Assembly: GCF_000744095.1 (NCBI RefSeq)
Contig: NZ_JQLI01000008.1
Span: forward strand, 3,224,001-3,288,000
Direction: 5' to 3'
DNA length: 64,000 nt
From: Cupriavidus necator A5-1
GTDB lineage: Bacteria > Pseudomonadota > Gammaproteobacteria > Burkholderiales > Burkholderiaceae
The notes below the pieces were generated by a model. The model did not search any database. It was not told where the DNA came from and saw only the letters and a program-made list of their open reading frames with translations. The translations under genes were made by a program, and so were the position numbers. Of this stretch, positions 28,518 to 38,577 are shown in pieces (the first letter of the stretch is position 1; the number at the start of each line of letters is the position of its first letter).

Positions 28518-28531
28518 TTGATATAGGTCAA
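28518..28531. promoter_or_regulatory. FNR box upstream of ccoI
   Basis: TTGATATAGGTCAA matches TTGAT-N4-ATCAA with one change in the second half (GTCAA). It lies about 57 bp before the ccoI start, so ccoIS is probably also FNR-activated. Confidence 0.78.
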
Positions 28532-28570
28532 TGCGGCCCGGCTATCGTCGCGCCGGGCCGGAAAAACCAC

Positions 28571-29668
28571 TCAGGTGAGCGAGGTGTCCATGATGCGGCG
28601 CTCGGACTCCAGGTACTCACGCGACTGCATCTCGATGATGCGCGACACGGTCCGGTGGAACTCGTTGGCCATCTGGCCCTCAGTGTAGAGCTCGTCCGCG
28701 GGCACTTCAGCCGACATCAGCAGCTTGACCTTATGGTCGTAGAAGACGTCGATCAGCCAGGTGAAGCGGCGCGCCTCCGACGACATGCGCGGCGTCATGC
28801 GCGGCACGTCGGACAGGATCACGGTATGGAACTGGGAGGCCAGCTCCAGGTAGTCGTTCTGTGAGCGCGGGCCGCCGCACAGCGTGGCGAAGTCAAACCA
28901 CACCACGCCGTTGGCCTTGCGCAGCGCACGCAGCTCGCGGTGCTCGATATGCAGCAGCGGCGACTCGTCGGCCACGCCGGCAATCGAGGTAAAGGCGTCG
29001 CGCAGGGCGGAACTGGCCTTGGCGCCGAGCGGCGTGTGGTACGCCTGCACCTGCTCCAGCGCGCGCTTGCGGTAATCGATGCCCGCGTCGACGTTGAGCA
29101 CGTCAAGCTTCTGCTGCAGCAGCGCGATGGCCGGCAGCACGCGGTCGCGGTGCAGGCCATCCGGATACAGCAGGTCCGGGCGGTAGTTGGAAGTCATCAC
29201 GAACTGCACACCGTTCTCGAACATCTGCTGCAGCAGGCGATGCAGGATCATCGCGTCGGCGACGTCGCTGACGTGGAACTCATCGAAGCAGATCAGCCGG
29301 AAGCGGCGCGCAATGCGTTTGGCCAGCTCATCCAGCGGATCGGGACGGCCGCGCAGCTCCTCGAGCTGGCGATGGACCTCGCGCATGAACTCGTGGAAAT
29401 GCAGCCGCGTCTTGCGCACCACCGGCACGCAGGTATAGAAACTGTCCATCAGGAAGGACTTGCCGCGTCCCACCCCGCCCCACAGGTAGACGCCCTTGGG
29501 CACCTCGGGACGAACCAGCAGCTTCTTCAGCGCGTTGTTGCGGCGGCTCTTGTAGGCCACCCACTCGTCGTAGCACTGCTGCAGCCGGGCCACGGCGCGC
29601 AATTGCGCTTCGTCGGACTGGTAGCCGCGCTCCTTCAGTTCCTTCTCGTAGTACTCGGTGACGTTCAT
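28571..29668 (-). CDS. zapE: ZapE / AFG1-like ATPase
   Basis: Cell-division-associated ATPase of 365 residues from MNVTEYYEKELKERGYQSDE (29668); E. coli ZapE is 375. The Walker A motif is GGVGRGKSFLMDSFY, and LICFDEFHVSDVADAMIL is Walker B with the family DEFxVxDxADA signature. It ends with FHRTVSRIIEMQSREYL. ZapE acts on the Z ring under oxygen limitation in E. coli. It is the last gene of the odhA-odhB-lpdA run, 90 bp after lpdA. Confidence 0.94.
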   Translation of the reverse strand: MNVTEYYEKELKERGYQSDEAQLRAVARLQQCYDEWVAYKSRRNNALKKLLVRPEVPKGVYLWGGVGRGKSFLMDSFYTCVPVVRKTRLHFHEFMREVHRQLEELRGRPDPLDELAKRIARRFRLICFDEFHVSDVADAMILHRLLQQMFENGVQFVMTSNYRPDLLYPDGLHRDRVLPAIALLQQKLDVLNVDAGIDYRKRALEQVQAYHTPLGAKASSALRDAFTSIAGVADESPLLHIEHRELRALRKANGVVWFDFATLCGGPRSQNDYLELASQFHTVILSDVPRMTPRMSSEARRFTWLIDVFYDHKVKLLMSAEVPADELYTEGQMANEFHRTVSRIIEMQSREYLESERRIMDTSLT

Positions 29669-29705
29669 GCTAAGGGGTCCCTGCGGGACGGCCCGCAAGT
29701 GAAAA

Positions 29706-29731
29706 CGGCGCGCCGCGGATGCGGCGCGCCG
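29706..29731. other. Intergenic hairpin between lpdA and zapE
   Basis: Perfect 11-bp GC stem CGGCGCGCCGC / GCGGCGCGCCG with a 4-base loop, no T-run. It lies in the 90-bp gap. Confidence 0.65.
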
Positions 29732-29758
29732 GTACACAGGCAATGCGAAGCATGCGCC

Positions 29759-31183
29759 TTACATATTAAGCTGACGCTTGTCGACGGCCAGCGCGGCTTC
29801 ACGCATGACTTCCGACATCGACGGGTGCGGATGGCAGACGCGGCCGATATCCTCGCTGGCGGCCTTGAACTCCATCGCCACCACGGCTTCGGCGATCAGG
29901 TCCGAAGCGTTGGCAGCCACGATATGCACGCCCAGGATCTCGTCGGTCTTGGCATCGGCCAGCATCTTGACGAAGCCTTCCGGATGGCCCATGCCCAGCG
30001 CACGGCCGTTGGCCATGAACGGGAACTGGCCCGCCTTGAACTCGCGGCCTTCGGCCTTGAGCTGGGCTTCGGTCTTGCCGACCCATGCGATTTCCGGGAA
30101 GGTGTAGATCACCCACGGAATGCAGTTGTAGTCGATGTGCGGCTTCTGGCCGGCGATGCGCTCGGCCACGGCCACGCCTTCGTCCTCGGCCTTGTGCGCG
30201 AGCATCGGGCCGCGCACCACGTCGCCGATGGCCCACAGGCCCGGCACCTTGGTGGCGCAGTGGTCGTCGACCTCGATGAAACCGCGCTGGTCCACGCCCA
30301 GGCCCACGGCTTCCAGGCCCAGGTTGTCGGTGTTGGGCACACGGCCGACCGACACGATCAGGCGATCGACTTCCAGCGTCTGCGCGGCGCCGTCCTTGTC
30401 GGTGTAGCCGACGGTGACGCCGTTCTTGCCGGTCTTGACTTCGGTGACATTGACGCCGAGGCTGAACTTCAGGCCCTGCTTGGTCAGCAGCTTCTGCGCT
30501 TCCTTGGCCACGCCTTCATCGCAGGCGCCCAGGAAGGCCGGCAGCGCTTCCAGCACGGTCACGTCGGCACCCAGGCGGCGCCACACCGAGCCCAGCTCCA
30601 GGCCGATCACGCCGGCGCCGATCACGCCCAGCTTCTTCGGCACGGACGGGAACTTGAGGGCGCCCTCGTTATCGCTGATGAGGTCGTTGTCGACGGGAAT
30701 GCCCGGCAGGTGGCGCGCCTTCGAGCCCGTGGCGATGATGACCTGCTTGGCGGTTACGACTTCACCGGCGATCTCGACCTGGAAGCCCTCGGCGGTCTTG
30801 CCGACGAACTTGCCGTAGCCCTTGAGCAGCGTCACCTTGTTCTTGCGGAACAGGAACTCGATGCCCTTGGTCATCTTGCCGACCACGTCGTCCTTGCGCT
30901 TGAGCATCTTGGCCACGTCGACCTTGACGTCGCCCACGGTGATGCCGTGGTCGCCCAGGTGGTGCTGGACGTTCTCGACCTCTTCCGAGGAAGCCAGCAG
31001 CGCCTTGGAGGGGATGCAGCCCACGTTCAGGCAGGTGCCGCCCAGGCGCGGTTCGCTCTTGGGATCGTCGTAGGCGTTGCCTTCGCAGCAGGCCACGTTC
31101 AGGCCCAGCTGGCCGGCACGGATCGCGGCGATATAGCCGCCGGGGCCGGCGCCGATCACCAGCACGTCGAATTGTTTGCTCAT
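29759..31183 (-). CDS. lpdA: Dihydrolipoamide dehydrogenase (E3) of the 2-oxoglutarate dehydrogenase complex
   Basis: FAD flavoenzyme that reoxidises the lipoyl group of E2 with NAD+. 474 residues. N-terminal FAD site [21 protein letters not shown], the redox-active disulfide in [16 protein letters not shown] (CxxxxC), the NAD site [20 protein letters not shown], and the C-terminal His-Pro-His motif [17 protein letters not shown], which completes the active site in the dimer. Third gene of the odh operon, 99 bp after odhB. Confidence 0.97.
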   Translation of the reverse strand: MSKQFDVLVIGAGPGGYIAAIRAGQLGLNVACCEGNAYDDPKSEPRLGGTCLNVGCIPSKALLASSEEVENVQHHLGDHGITVGDVKVDVAKMLKRKDDVVGKMTKGIEFLFRKNKVTLLKGYGKFVGKTAEGFQVEIAGEVVTAKQVIIATGSKARHLPGIPVDNDLISDNEGALKFPSVPKKLGVIGAGVIGLELGSVWRRLGADVTVLEALPAFLGACDEGVAKEAQKLLTKQGLKFSLGVNVTEVKTGKNGVTVGYTDKDGAAQTLEVDRLIVSVGRVPNTDNLGLEAVGLGVDQRGFIEVDDHCATKVPGLWAIGDVVRGPMLAHKAEDEGVAVAERIAGQKPHIDYNCIPWVIYTFPEIAWVGKTEAQLKAEGREFKAGQFPFMANGRALGMGHPEGFVKMLADAKTDEILGVHIVAANASDLIAEAVVAMEFKAASEDIGRVCHPHPSMSEVMREAALAVDKRQLNM

Positions 31184-31198
31184 GGATTTCCTTTGTGG

Positions 31199-31221
31199 GC
31201 GCCGGCAGCATGTGCCGGCGC
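31199..31221. other. Intergenic hairpin between odhB and lpdA
   Basis: Stem GCGCCGGCA (31199-31207) / TGCCGGCGC (31213-31221), perfect 9 bp, loop of 5. No T-run. Confidence 0.6.
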
Positions 31222-31282
31222 GCCGTCAACACTGGAGATGCGGGATGCGCCCCGCGCGGCAGGCGCGCGGGGGGACCGGTGA

Positions 31283-32530
31283 TTACAGGTCCAGCAGCAG
31301 GCGGGCCGGATCTTCCAGCGCGTCCTTCATGGCGACCAGGCCCAGCACGGCTTCGCGGCCGTCGATGATGCGGTGGTCGTAGGACATCGCCAGGTAGTTC
31401 ATCGGGCGGATCACGATCTGGCCGTCTTCCACCACCGGGCGGTCCTTGGTGGCGTGCACGCCCAGGATGGCCGATTGCGGCGGGTTGATGATCGGAGTCG
31501 ACAGCATCGAGCCGAACACGCCACCGTTGGAGATCGAGAAGGTACCGCCGCTCAGTTCGTCCAGCGACAGCTTGCCGTCACGGGCCTTGACGCCGAACTC
31601 GGCGATCTTCTTCTCGATGTCGGCCAGGCTCATCTGGTCGGCATTGCGCAGGATGGGCACCACCAAGCCGCGCGGCGAACCCACGGCGATACCGATGTCG
31701 AAGTAGCCGTGGTAGACGATGTCGTTGCCGTCGATCGAGGCGTTGATCAGCGGGAACTTCTTCAGCGCGTGCACCGCGGCCTTGACGAAGAACGACATGA
31801 AGCCCAGCTTCACGCCGTGTTCCTTCTCGAAGCGGTCCTTGTACTTGTTGCGCAGGTCCATCACCGGCTTCATGTTCACTTCATTGAAGGTGGTGAGGAT
31901 GGCGTTGGTGGCTTGCGACTGGAGCAGGCGCTCGGCGATACGGGCGCGCAGGCGGCTCATCGGCACGCGCTCTTCCGGGCGGTCGCCCAGCGCGGCGAAG
32001 TCGACCGGAACCGAAACCTGCTGCAGTGCCGGCTTGGCCGCGGCCGGAGCCGGGGCAGCCTTGGCGGCCGGAGCGGCGGCGGCGGCCAGCGCATCACCCT
32101 TGGTGATGCGGCCGTCCTTGCCGGTGCCGGCAACCTGGCCAGCCGACAGGCCGGCTTCGGCCATCAGCTTGGCAGCCGACGGCATGGCCACGCCGCCAGC
32201 GGCGGCCGGAGCGGCGGCGGCGGCCGGTGCCGGGGCAGCGGCGGCAGGAGCCGGAGCGGCAGCAGCCGGTGCGGCGGCGCCAGCGGTGGCTTCGGTGTCG
32301 ATCTTGGCGATGATCTCATCGGCCACGACGGTGTCGCCGTCGTTCTTGACGATCTGCGAGAGCACACCAGCCGACGGGGCCGGCACTTCCAGCACGACCT
32401 TGTCGGTTTCGATTTCGATCAGGATCTCGTCCTGGGCGACGGCTTCGCCAGGCTTCTTCTTCCAGTTGAGCATGGTCGCTTCGGCGACCGATTCGGACAG
32501 TTGCGGAACCTTGACGTCAACAATAGCCAT
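31283..32530 (-). CDS. odhB: Dihydrolipoyllysine succinyltransferase (E2) of 2-oxoglutarate dehydrogenase
   Basis: Core of the complex; transfers the succinyl group to CoA. 415 residues: lipoyl domain 1-77 with the lipoylated Lys44 ([12 protein letters not shown]), an Ala/Pro-rich linker at about 78-120, E1/E3-binding domain ([20 protein letters not shown]) at about 121-155, another Ala/Pro linker, and the catalytic domain from about 180 with [16 protein letters not shown] at the end, holding the catalytic His. NNGG region [20 protein letters not shown] is also present. Between odhA and lpdA. Confidence 0.97.
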   Translation of the reverse strand: MAIVDVKVPQLSESVAEATMLNWKKKPGEAVAQDEILIEIETDKVVLEVPAPSAGVLSQIVKNDGDTVVADEIIAKIDTEATAGAAAPAAAAPAPAAAAPAPAAAAAPAAAGGVAMPSAAKLMAEAGLSAGQVAGTGKDGRITKGDALAAAAAPAAKAAPAPAAAKPALQQVSVPVDFAALGDRPEERVPMSRLRARIAERLLQSQATNAILTTFNEVNMKPVMDLRNKYKDRFEKEHGVKLGFMSFFVKAAVHALKKFPLINASIDGNDIVYHGYFDIGIAVGSPRGLVVPILRNADQMSLADIEKKIAEFGVKARDGKLSLDELSGGTFSISNGGVFGSMLSTPIINPPQSAILGVHATKDRPVVEDGQIVIRPMNYLAMSYDHRIIDGREAVLGLVAMKDALEDPARLLLDL

Positions 32531-32577
32531 GGTTGTGAATTCCTCGTGTTATGCGTGTTGTCTTTATGCTGGCAGTG

Positions 32578-32608
32578 CCACGGCGAACACCTGCGCGCGT
32601 CGCCGTGG
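32578..32608. other. Intergenic hairpin between odhA and odhB
   Basis: Stem CCACGGCGA (32578-32586) / TCGCCGTGG (32600-32608), perfect 9 bp, loop of 13. No T-run. It lies in the 90-bp gap. Confidence 0.6.
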
Positions 32609-32620
32609 CTGCCGCTTGAT

Positions 32621-35473
32621 TTACTTGGTCAGAACAAAGCCCTTGAGCTTGGCGAAGGCAGCATCCAGCAGCGCCTTCTGTTGCTCGTTGTGCTTTGCGT
32701 AGTAGCCCACCGCCGGCGAAGCCGAGGCAGGACGACCGGCATAACCGAGCTTCTGGCCTTCCGTCATGTTTTCCATGATGTAGTGCTGCACGAAGAACCA
32801 GGCGCCCTGGTTCTGCGGCTCATCCTGGCACCACACGATTTCGGTGGCGTTCGGATACTTCTTCAGTTCCGCGGCCACGGCCTTGTGCGGGAACGGGTAC
32901 AGCTGTTCCAGGCGGATGATCGCGGCGTCGTTGGCCTCGCGTTCCTTGCGCGTGTTGACCAGGTCGTAGTAGACCTTGCCCGAGCACATGATGATGCGCT
33001 TGACCTTGCTCGCGTTCAGTTCTTCCTGGTCGGCGATCACGGTCTCGAAGTGGCCCTTGGCCAGCTCCGACAGCGACGACACGGCTTCCTTGTTACGCAG
33101 CAGCGACTTCGGCGTCATGATCACCAGCGGCTTGCGGAACAGGCGGATCATCTGGCGGCGCAGCAGGTGGAAGATCTGGGCCGGCGTGGTCGGCTGGCAG
33201 ACCTGCATGTTGTGGTCCGCGCAGAGCTGCAGGAAACGCTCGATACGGGCCGAGCTGTGTTCCGGACCCTGTCCTTCGTAGCCGTGCGGCAGCATCAGGG
33301 TCAGGCCCGAGGCGCGGCCCCACTTCACTTCGCCCGACGAGATGAACTGGTCGATCACCACCTGGGCGCCGTTGACGAAGTCGCCGAACTGGGCTTCCCA
33401 GATCACCAGCGCGTTCGGTTCGGCGGCCGAGTAACCGTATTCGAAGCCGAGCACGGCCTCTTCGGACAGCACCGAGTCGATCACCGTGAACGGTGCCTGG
33501 TTTTCCGACACGTTCTGCAGCGGCACGTAGCTGCCGGCATCCCAGCGCTCACGGGCCTGGTCGTGCAGCACGGCGTGGCGGTGGGTGAAGGTGCCGCGGC
33601 CGGCGTCCTGGCCGGTGATACGCACCGGATAGCCCGACGACACCAGCGAAGCGAAGGCCAGGTGCTCACCCATGCCCCAGTCCAGCGGCTGGTCGCCGCG
33701 GCCCATGTTTGCGCGGTCCCTGACGACCTTCTCCACCAGCGGGTGCAGCTTCAGCGTCTCAGGCGTGGTGGTGATGCGTTCGGCCAGGCGCTTCAGTTCG
33801 GTCACCGGCACGGCGGTGTCGGCGGCGTCGGTCCACTTGCGGTTCAGGAACGGCATCCAGTCCACGGCGAACTTGTTCTTGAAGTTCGACAGGACGGGGT
33901 CGGCGGTGTGCTTGCCGGCGTCCATCGCGGCGCGGTATTCCTTGACTTTCTCGTCGCCGAACTCGGCCGGGACCAGCTTCTGCGCCGCCAGCTTTTCGGC
34001 GTACAGCTTGCGCGTGCCGGGGTGCTGGCCGATCTTCTTGTACATCAGCGGCTGCGTGACCGCCGGGGTGTCCTGCTCGTTGTGGCCCAGCTTGCGGAAG
34101 CAGATGATGTCGACCACGACGTCCTTGTTGAATTCCATGCGGAAATCAACGGCCAGCTGCATGGCGTACACCACCGCTTCGGGATCGTCGCCGTTCACGT
34201 GCAGCACCGGGGCCTCGATCATCTTGACCACGTCCGTGCAGTACAGCGTCGAGCGGGCGTCGCGCGGGTCGGAGGTGGTGAAGCCGATCTGGTTGTTGAT
34301 GACGATGTGCATCGTGCCGCCCGTGCCGTAGCCGCGGGTCTGCGCGAGGTTCAGCGTCTCCATCACCACGCCCTGGCCGGCAAAGGCGGCGTCGCCGTGC
34401 ACCTGCACCGGCAGCACTTCCTTGTGGCCGACTTCGCCACGGCGTTCCTGGCGGGCCTTGGCCGAGCCTTCGACCACCGGGTTGACGATTTCCAGGTGAG
34501 ACGGGTTGAATGCCAGCGACAGGTGGACCGGGCCGCCGTCGGTCGAGACATCGCTCGAGAAGCCCTTGTGGTACTTGACGTCACCGGCCGGCAGGTCGTC
34601 GACGTGCTTGCCTTCGAATTCGGCGAACAGGTCGGCGGGCATCTTGCCCAGGGTGTTGACCAGCACATTCAGGCGGCCGCGGTGGGCCATGCCGATCACG
34701 ATTTCCTGCACGCCCTTGCTGCCGGCGTGCTGGACCAGTTCGTCCATGGCGGCGATGAAGCTTTCGCCGCCTTCCAGCGAGAAGCGCTTCTGGCCGACGT
34801 ACTTGGTGTGGAGGAAGCGCTCCAGGCCTTCGGCCGCGGTCAGGCGGTCGAGGATGTGCTTCTTCTTTTCCAGCGTGAAGACCGGCTTGGAACGCGTGGT
34901 TTCCAGGCGCTCCTGCCACCAGCGCTTCTGCGCCTGGTCGCTCACGTACATGAATTCGGCGCCGATGGTGCCGCAGTAGGTTTCGCGCAGGTTGTTCAGC
35001 AGATCGCGCAGGCTCATCGACTCCTTGCCAAAGTACGTATTGCTGGCATTGAAGACGATGTCGAGGTCAGCTTCGGAAAAACCGTAGAACGCGGGGTCCA
35101 GATCCGGCAGGGGCGGACGCTCCTGGCGCTTGAGCGGATCCAGGTCGGCCCAGTGCGAACCGATGTTGCGGTAGGCGGCGATCAGCTGGGTGGCAGCGAC
35201 GCGCTTGCGGCCCATGTCGGAATCGGCCGAGGCAACGATGGTCTTGATGGGGCCTTGCTTGGCGCGCTCGGCGAACGAGGCAACGATGGGAGCGTGGGCA
35301 ACGTCCCGACCGTTCGAGCCGTCGACGGCGGGAACGTTCTGCATGGCGTCGAAATACGAACGCCAGTTGTCGGGAACCGAGGCGGGGTTCTGGAGGTAGG
35401 CTTCGTACAGTTCTTCGACATACGGGGCGTTACCGCCGAAGAGGTACGAATTGCTCTGATACTGCTGCATCAT
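32621..35473 (-). CDS. odhA: 2-oxoglutarate dehydrogenase E1 component
   Basis: Thiamine-diphosphate decarboxylase that feeds 2-oxoglutarate into succinyl-CoA; 950 residues (E. coli SucA 933). N-terminal NSYLFGGNAPYVEELYEAYL is the family start. The ThDP site lies around VHGDAAFAGQGVVMETLNLA, and HIVINNQIGFTTSDPRDARS contains the metal- and diphosphate-binding Asn and the GFTT motif. The C-terminal transketolase-like domain ends with QKALLDAAFAKLKGFV. It opens the odhA-odhB-lpdA-zapE operon. The leader RNA in front (35475-35535) suggests translational control. Confidence 0.97.
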   Translation of the reverse strand: MMQQYQSNSYLFGGNAPYVEELYEAYLQNPASVPDNWRSYFDAMQNVPAVDGSNGRDVAHAPIVASFAERAKQGPIKTIVASADSDMGRKRVAATQLIAAYRNIGSHWADLDPLKRQERPPLPDLDPAFYGFSEADLDIVFNASNTYFGKESMSLRDLLNNLRETYCGTIGAEFMYVSDQAQKRWWQERLETTRSKPVFTLEKKKHILDRLTAAEGLERFLHTKYVGQKRFSLEGGESFIAAMDELVQHAGSKGVQEIVIGMAHRGRLNVLVNTLGKMPADLFAEFEGKHVDDLPAGDVKYHKGFSSDVSTDGGPVHLSLAFNPSHLEIVNPVVEGSAKARQERRGEVGHKEVLPVQVHGDAAFAGQGVVMETLNLAQTRGYGTGGTMHIVINNQIGFTTSDPRDARSTLYCTDVVKMIEAPVLHVNGDDPEAVVYAMQLAVDFRMEFNKDVVVDIICFRKLGHNEQDTPAVTQPLMYKKIGQHPGTRKLYAEKLAAQKLVPAEFGDEKVKEYRAAMDAGKHTADPVLSNFKNKFAVDWMPFLNRKWTDAADTAVPVTELKRLAERITTTPETLKLHPLVEKVVRDRANMGRGDQPLDWGMGEHLAFASLVSSGYPVRITGQDAGRGTFTHRHAVLHDQARERWDAGSYVPLQNVSENQAPFTVIDSVLSEEAVLGFEYGYSAAEPNALVIWEAQFGDFVNGAQVVIDQFISSGEVKWGRASGLTLMLPHGYEGQGPEHSSARIERFLQLCADHNMQVCQPTTPAQIFHLLRRQMIRLFRKPLVIMTPKSLLRNKEAVSSLSELAKGHFETVIADQEELNASKVKRIIMCSGKVYYDLVNTRKEREANDAAIIRLEQLYPFPHKAVAAELKKYPNATEIVWCQDEPQNQGAWFFVQHYIMENMTEGQKLGYAGRPASASPAVGYYAKHNEQQKALLDAAFAKLKGFVLTK

Positions 35474-35474
35474 G

Positions 35475-35535
35475 GGACGCTCACTATTCTCCGGGAATGC
35501 CGGAGTTCAGCGGGTTATTCAACCTTCCGCGACAC
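35475..35535 (-). promoter_or_regulatory. sucA RNA motif-like structured leader of odhA
   Basis: Two helices directly upstream of the start: nearest the gene, CTCCGG-CATTC-CCGGAG on the minus strand (35489-35505), where GGAG would act as Shine-Dalgarno sequence and is sequestered; before it, GCGG-AA-GGTT-GAAT-AACC-CGC (35510-35530). The sucA RNA motif is described as an element in the 5' UTR of sucA in Burkholderiales, which fits the place and layout. I could not align it to the covariance model. Confidence 0.65.
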
Positions 35536-35793
35536 GGCTTGACCGGTTAGCGGATTGCAAACAACTCTTGGGAGCCCAACTGAGGCGCTTACGCAAACGG
35601 CACCATTAGGTGCCGGATGTGCTGGCGTCCTCACAAGGCCCGAAAGGGCAAGTTGTGCGGGGAAGGACCTAAGTCTTCACGGCGGTAAGCATAGCATGTT
35701 TGCTTTGCAGGCATGTTGACTTTTCGCGATGCGAAACCCTGTGGCACGACAATTCGCCGCGCCATCGGCGCTTTAGTAACATCCGCACAACAA
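35536..35793. other. Upstream region of odhA
   Basis: No gene. Contains two more hairpins on the expected leader: GGCACC-ATTA-GGTGCC at 35599-35614 and GCCC-GAAA-GGGC at 35638-35649. The odhA promoter should be here; TATGCT on the minus strand around 35688-35693 is a possible -10 without a clear -35. Confidence 0.45.
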
Positions 35794-36561
35794 TCAGAAT
35801 CGCGGCTCTATCTGGTCCACCGCGTCGGTGATCAGTCCGTCGAGCCCCCATTCAAGCAATTGCGCCGCCCGCGTCGGGTCGTTCACGGTATAGCTGAGCA
35901 CCCGATAACCGGCCGCATGCGCGGCGGCGATGATGCCGGCATCGAGTTCGCGGTGGTTGGCATCCAGCGCCACGCAGCCCAGCCGGCGCAGCCGCTCGGG
36001 CCAGTCCGCGGGCAGCTTGTCGAGCAGCAGCGCGCGCGGCAGGTCAGGCGCCACACGCGCGGCGGCGGCCAGTGCCTCCTCGGAAAAGGACGACAGCAGC
36101 GGCGGCACTGCGGCGTCCGCCCACAGCGATTGCGCATCGAGCGCCACCGCCGCGCCGGTGCGGTCCTCGGTACCGGGCACCGGCTTGATCTCGATATTGA
36201 CCATGAAGCCGTTGGCCAGCGTATAGCGCGCGATGGCCGCCAGCGTCGGCACCGGCTCGCCGGCGTAGGCCGCGCTGTGCCAGCTGCCGGCGTCGAGCTG
36301 CGCGAGCTCGCCCAGCGTCAGCGCATCCACCCTGCCCTTGCCGCTGGTGGTGCGGTCGAGCGTGGCGTCGTGCATCAGCACCGGCTTGCCGTCGGCCGAC
36401 AGCTTCACGTCGAACTCGAACATCCGGTAGCCGAAGCCCGCGCCATGGCGGAACGCGGCCAGCGTGTTCTCGGGCGCGAGCTTGCCGGCGCCGCGGTGGG
36501 CGATGTAGCGGGGATACGGCCAGGCCCGCGCCGCTTGCTGGGTGTCTGCTGCGTGTGCCAT
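35794..36561 (-). CDS. ugpQ: Glycerophosphodiester phosphodiesterase
   Basis: Cytoplasmic enzyme splitting glycerophosphodiesters into glycerol-3-phosphate and alcohol. 255 residues, UgpQ size (E. coli 247). Motifs: RYIAHRGAGKLAPENTLAAF with the catalytic His-Arg and Glu-Asn, and VLMHDATLDRTTSGKGRVDAL with catalytic HD. Ends with GLITDAVDQIEPRF, near the family end. 1 bp after the ugpC stop, the last gene of the ugp operon. Confidence 0.95.
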   Translation of the reverse strand: MAHAADTQQAARAWPYPRYIAHRGAGKLAPENTLAAFRHGAGFGYRMFEFDVKLSADGKPVLMHDATLDRTTSGKGRVDALTLGELAQLDAGSWHSAAYAGEPVPTLAAIARYTLANGFMVNIEIKPVPGTEDRTGAAVALDAQSLWADAAVPPLLSSFSEEALAAAARVAPDLPRALLLDKLPADWPERLRRLGCVALDANHRELDAGIIAAAHAAGYRVLSYTVNDPTRAAQLLEWGLDGLITDAVDQIEPRF

Positions 36562-36562
36562 C

Positions 36563-37666
36563 TCAGTCCTCGATGCGCTTGCCGGTGTCCGGCGCGAAGA
36601 AATGCAAGTGGTCTGCCGATGACGTCACCGGCAGCCGGTCGCCGGCGCGCACGCGCGCATGGCTTTCCAGCCGCACCACCACCGGCTGGCCGCCGAGCGA
36701 GCCATAGGCGAAGGAATCCGCGCCGAGGGCCTCGACCACACGCACGTCGACCTCGGCAATAGCCTCATGCGCAGCGCACGGCTCGATGTGCTCGGGACGC
36801 AGCCCGAGCAGCGCCTGCTCCGGCAGGTGCAGGCCCATCGGCAGGTGCCCAAGCGTGGCCGTGGCCGCATCGCTGCCCTCCTTCGCCACCACGCGCATCT
36901 GCGCGCTGCTGTCGCCTGCGGCGTTGCGCACCACCGGGATCAGATTCATCGGCGGCGAGCCGATAAAGCCCGCGACGAAGGTGCTGGCCGGGCGCGAATA
37001 GACTTGCAGCGGCGTGCCGATCTGCTCCACGCGGCCGGCGTTGAGCACCATCATGCGGTCGGCCAGCGTCATCGCCTCGACCTGGTCGTGGGTCACATAC
37101 AGGCTGGTGGTACCCAGGCGCCGGTGCAGCTCCTTCAGTTCCAGCCGCATCTGAACGCGCAGCTTGGCGTCCAGGTTGGACAGCGGCTCATCGAACAGGA
37201 ATACCGCCGGCTCGCGCACGATGGCGCGGCCCATGGCCACGCGCTGGCGCTGCCCGCCGGAGAGCTGGCGCGGCTTGCGCTCCAGCAGCGCCGCCAGTTC
37301 CAGGATGCCGGCGGCGTGCTTCACGCGCTGCTCGATCTCGGCCTTGGGCATGCCGCGGATCTTCAGGCCGTAGGCCATGTTGTCGTACACGCTCATATGC
37401 GGATAGAGCGCGTAGTTCTGGAACACCATGGCGATGTCCCGCTCGGCCGGCTCCAGGTCGTTGACGACCTTCTCGCCGATATAAATCTCGCCGTCGGTGA
37501 TGGTTTCCAGCCCCGCCACCATGCGCAGCAGCGTGGACTTGCCGCAGCCCGAGGGGCCGACGATGACGATGAACTCGCCGTCGGCGATCTCCATGTCGAT
37601 GCCGTGCACGACCTGGACACTGCCGGCGTAGGTTTTCTGAACGTTGCGAAGCGACAGATTTGCCAT
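36563..37666 (-). CDS. ugpC: ABC transporter ATP-binding protein UgpC
   Basis: ATPase subunit of the sn-glycerol-3-phosphate importer. 367 residues. Walker [14 protein letters not shown], signature [15 protein letters not shown], Walker [14 protein letters not shown], switch His in VTHDQVEAM. The C-terminal TOBE domain begins near residue 235 and includes [11 protein letters not shown], typical of the CUT1/UgpC branch. Start is 51 bp after ugpE. Confidence 0.95.
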   Translation of the reverse strand: MANLSLRNVQKTYAGSVQVVHGIDMEIADGEFIVIVGPSGCGKSTLLRMVAGLETITDGEIYIGEKVVNDLEPAERDIAMVFQNYALYPHMSVYDNMAYGLKIRGMPKAEIEQRVKHAAGILELAALLERKPRQLSGGQRQRVAMGRAIVREPAVFLFDEPLSNLDAKLRVQMRLELKELHRRLGTTSLYVTHDQVEAMTLADRMMVLNAGRVEQIGTPLQVYSRPASTFVAGFIGSPPMNLIPVVRNAAGDSSAQMRVVAKEGSDAATATLGHLPMGLHLPEQALLGLRPEHIEPCAAHEAIAEVDVRVVEALGADSFAYGSLGGQPVVVRLESHARVRAGDRLPVTSSADHLHFFAPDTGKRIED

Positions 37667-37717
37667 TGCTGTTTTCCTGCGGGCGACCGGCGTCCTCAGA
37701 CGCCATGTCGCATCGCC

Positions 37718-38566
37718 TTATTTTTCCGTTTCGACCAGGCCCTTGACGAACCACTTCTGCATCAGCACCACCACCACTGCCGGCGGGATCATCGCCAGCA
37801 TCACGGTGGCCATCACCAGGTTCCAGTCGGTGGCGGCATCGCCCGAGCGCGAGATCATCTGCGTCACGCCCACCACCACCGGCGTCATCGACTTCTGCGT
37901 GGTGATCAGGAGCGGCCAAAGGTACTGGTTCCAGCCGTAGATAAACTGGATCACAAAGAGCGCCGCGATGCTGGTGCGCGACAGCGGCAACACCACGTCC
38001 CAGAAGAAGCGCAGCGGCCCGGCGCCGTCGATGCGCGCGGCCTCGGCCAGTTCGTCCGGGATCGTCAGGAAGAACTGGCGAAACAGGAAAGTGGCGGTGG
38101 CCGAGGCGATGATCGGGATGGTCAGGCCGAAGTAGCTGTCCAGCAGGCCAAGGTCGGATACCACCTTGTAGGTCGGTAGGATCCGCACCTCCACCGGCAG
38201 CATCAGCGTGATGAAGATCAGCCAGAAGAAGGTCTTGCGCAGCGGGAACTTGAAATAGACGATGGCGAAGGCCGAGATGATCGAGATCGCGATCTTCCCG
38301 AGCGCGATGCCCAGCGCCATGATCAGGCTGTTCTTCATCATGGTCGAGACCGGCGAAGCGGCCTCGCCCACGCCCTGGAACAGCACGGTGCGATAGTTCT
38401 CGATCAGGTGGCTGCCGGGGATCAGTGTCATCGGCGCATCCAGCACCTCTTCGGCGGTCAGCGTCGACGCCACAAAGGTCAGGTACACCGGAAACACCAC
38501 CACCACGATGCCGAGGATCAGCACCGCGTGGGTCAGGAAATCGAGTAAGGGACGACGTTCTACCAT
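37718..38566 (-). CDS. ugpE: Glycerol-3-phosphate ABC permease UgpE
   Basis: Inner-membrane permease of 282 residues (E. coli UgpE 281), six predicted helices. The coupling-helix EAA motif is seen as [20 protein letters not shown] (about residues 185-205). Ends with the CUT1-typical [15 protein letters not shown]. Follows ugpA by 11 bp. Confidence 0.95.
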   Translation of the reverse strand: MVERRPLLDFLTHAVLILGIVVVVFPVYLTFVASTLTAEEVLDAPMTLIPGSHLIENYRTVLFQGVGEAASPVSTMMKNSLIMALGIALGKIAISIISAFAIVYFKFPLRKTFFWLIFITLMLPVEVRILPTYKVVSDLGLLDSYFGLTIPIIASATATFLFRQFFLTIPDELAEAARIDGAGPLRFFWDVVLPLSRTSIAALFVIQFIYGWNQYLWPLLITTQKSMTPVVVGVTQMISRSGDAATDWNLVMATVMLAMIPPAVVVVLMQKWFVKGLVETEK

Positions 38567-38577
38567 GGCTGTCTCCG

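Noticed and set aside
31373-35542. Very long open frame on the plus strand opposite odhA and odhB (1389 codons)
   Set aside because: Shadow of GC-rich codon bias; the product is His/Arg/Ala-rich with no domain, while the opposite strand encodes clear enzymes.
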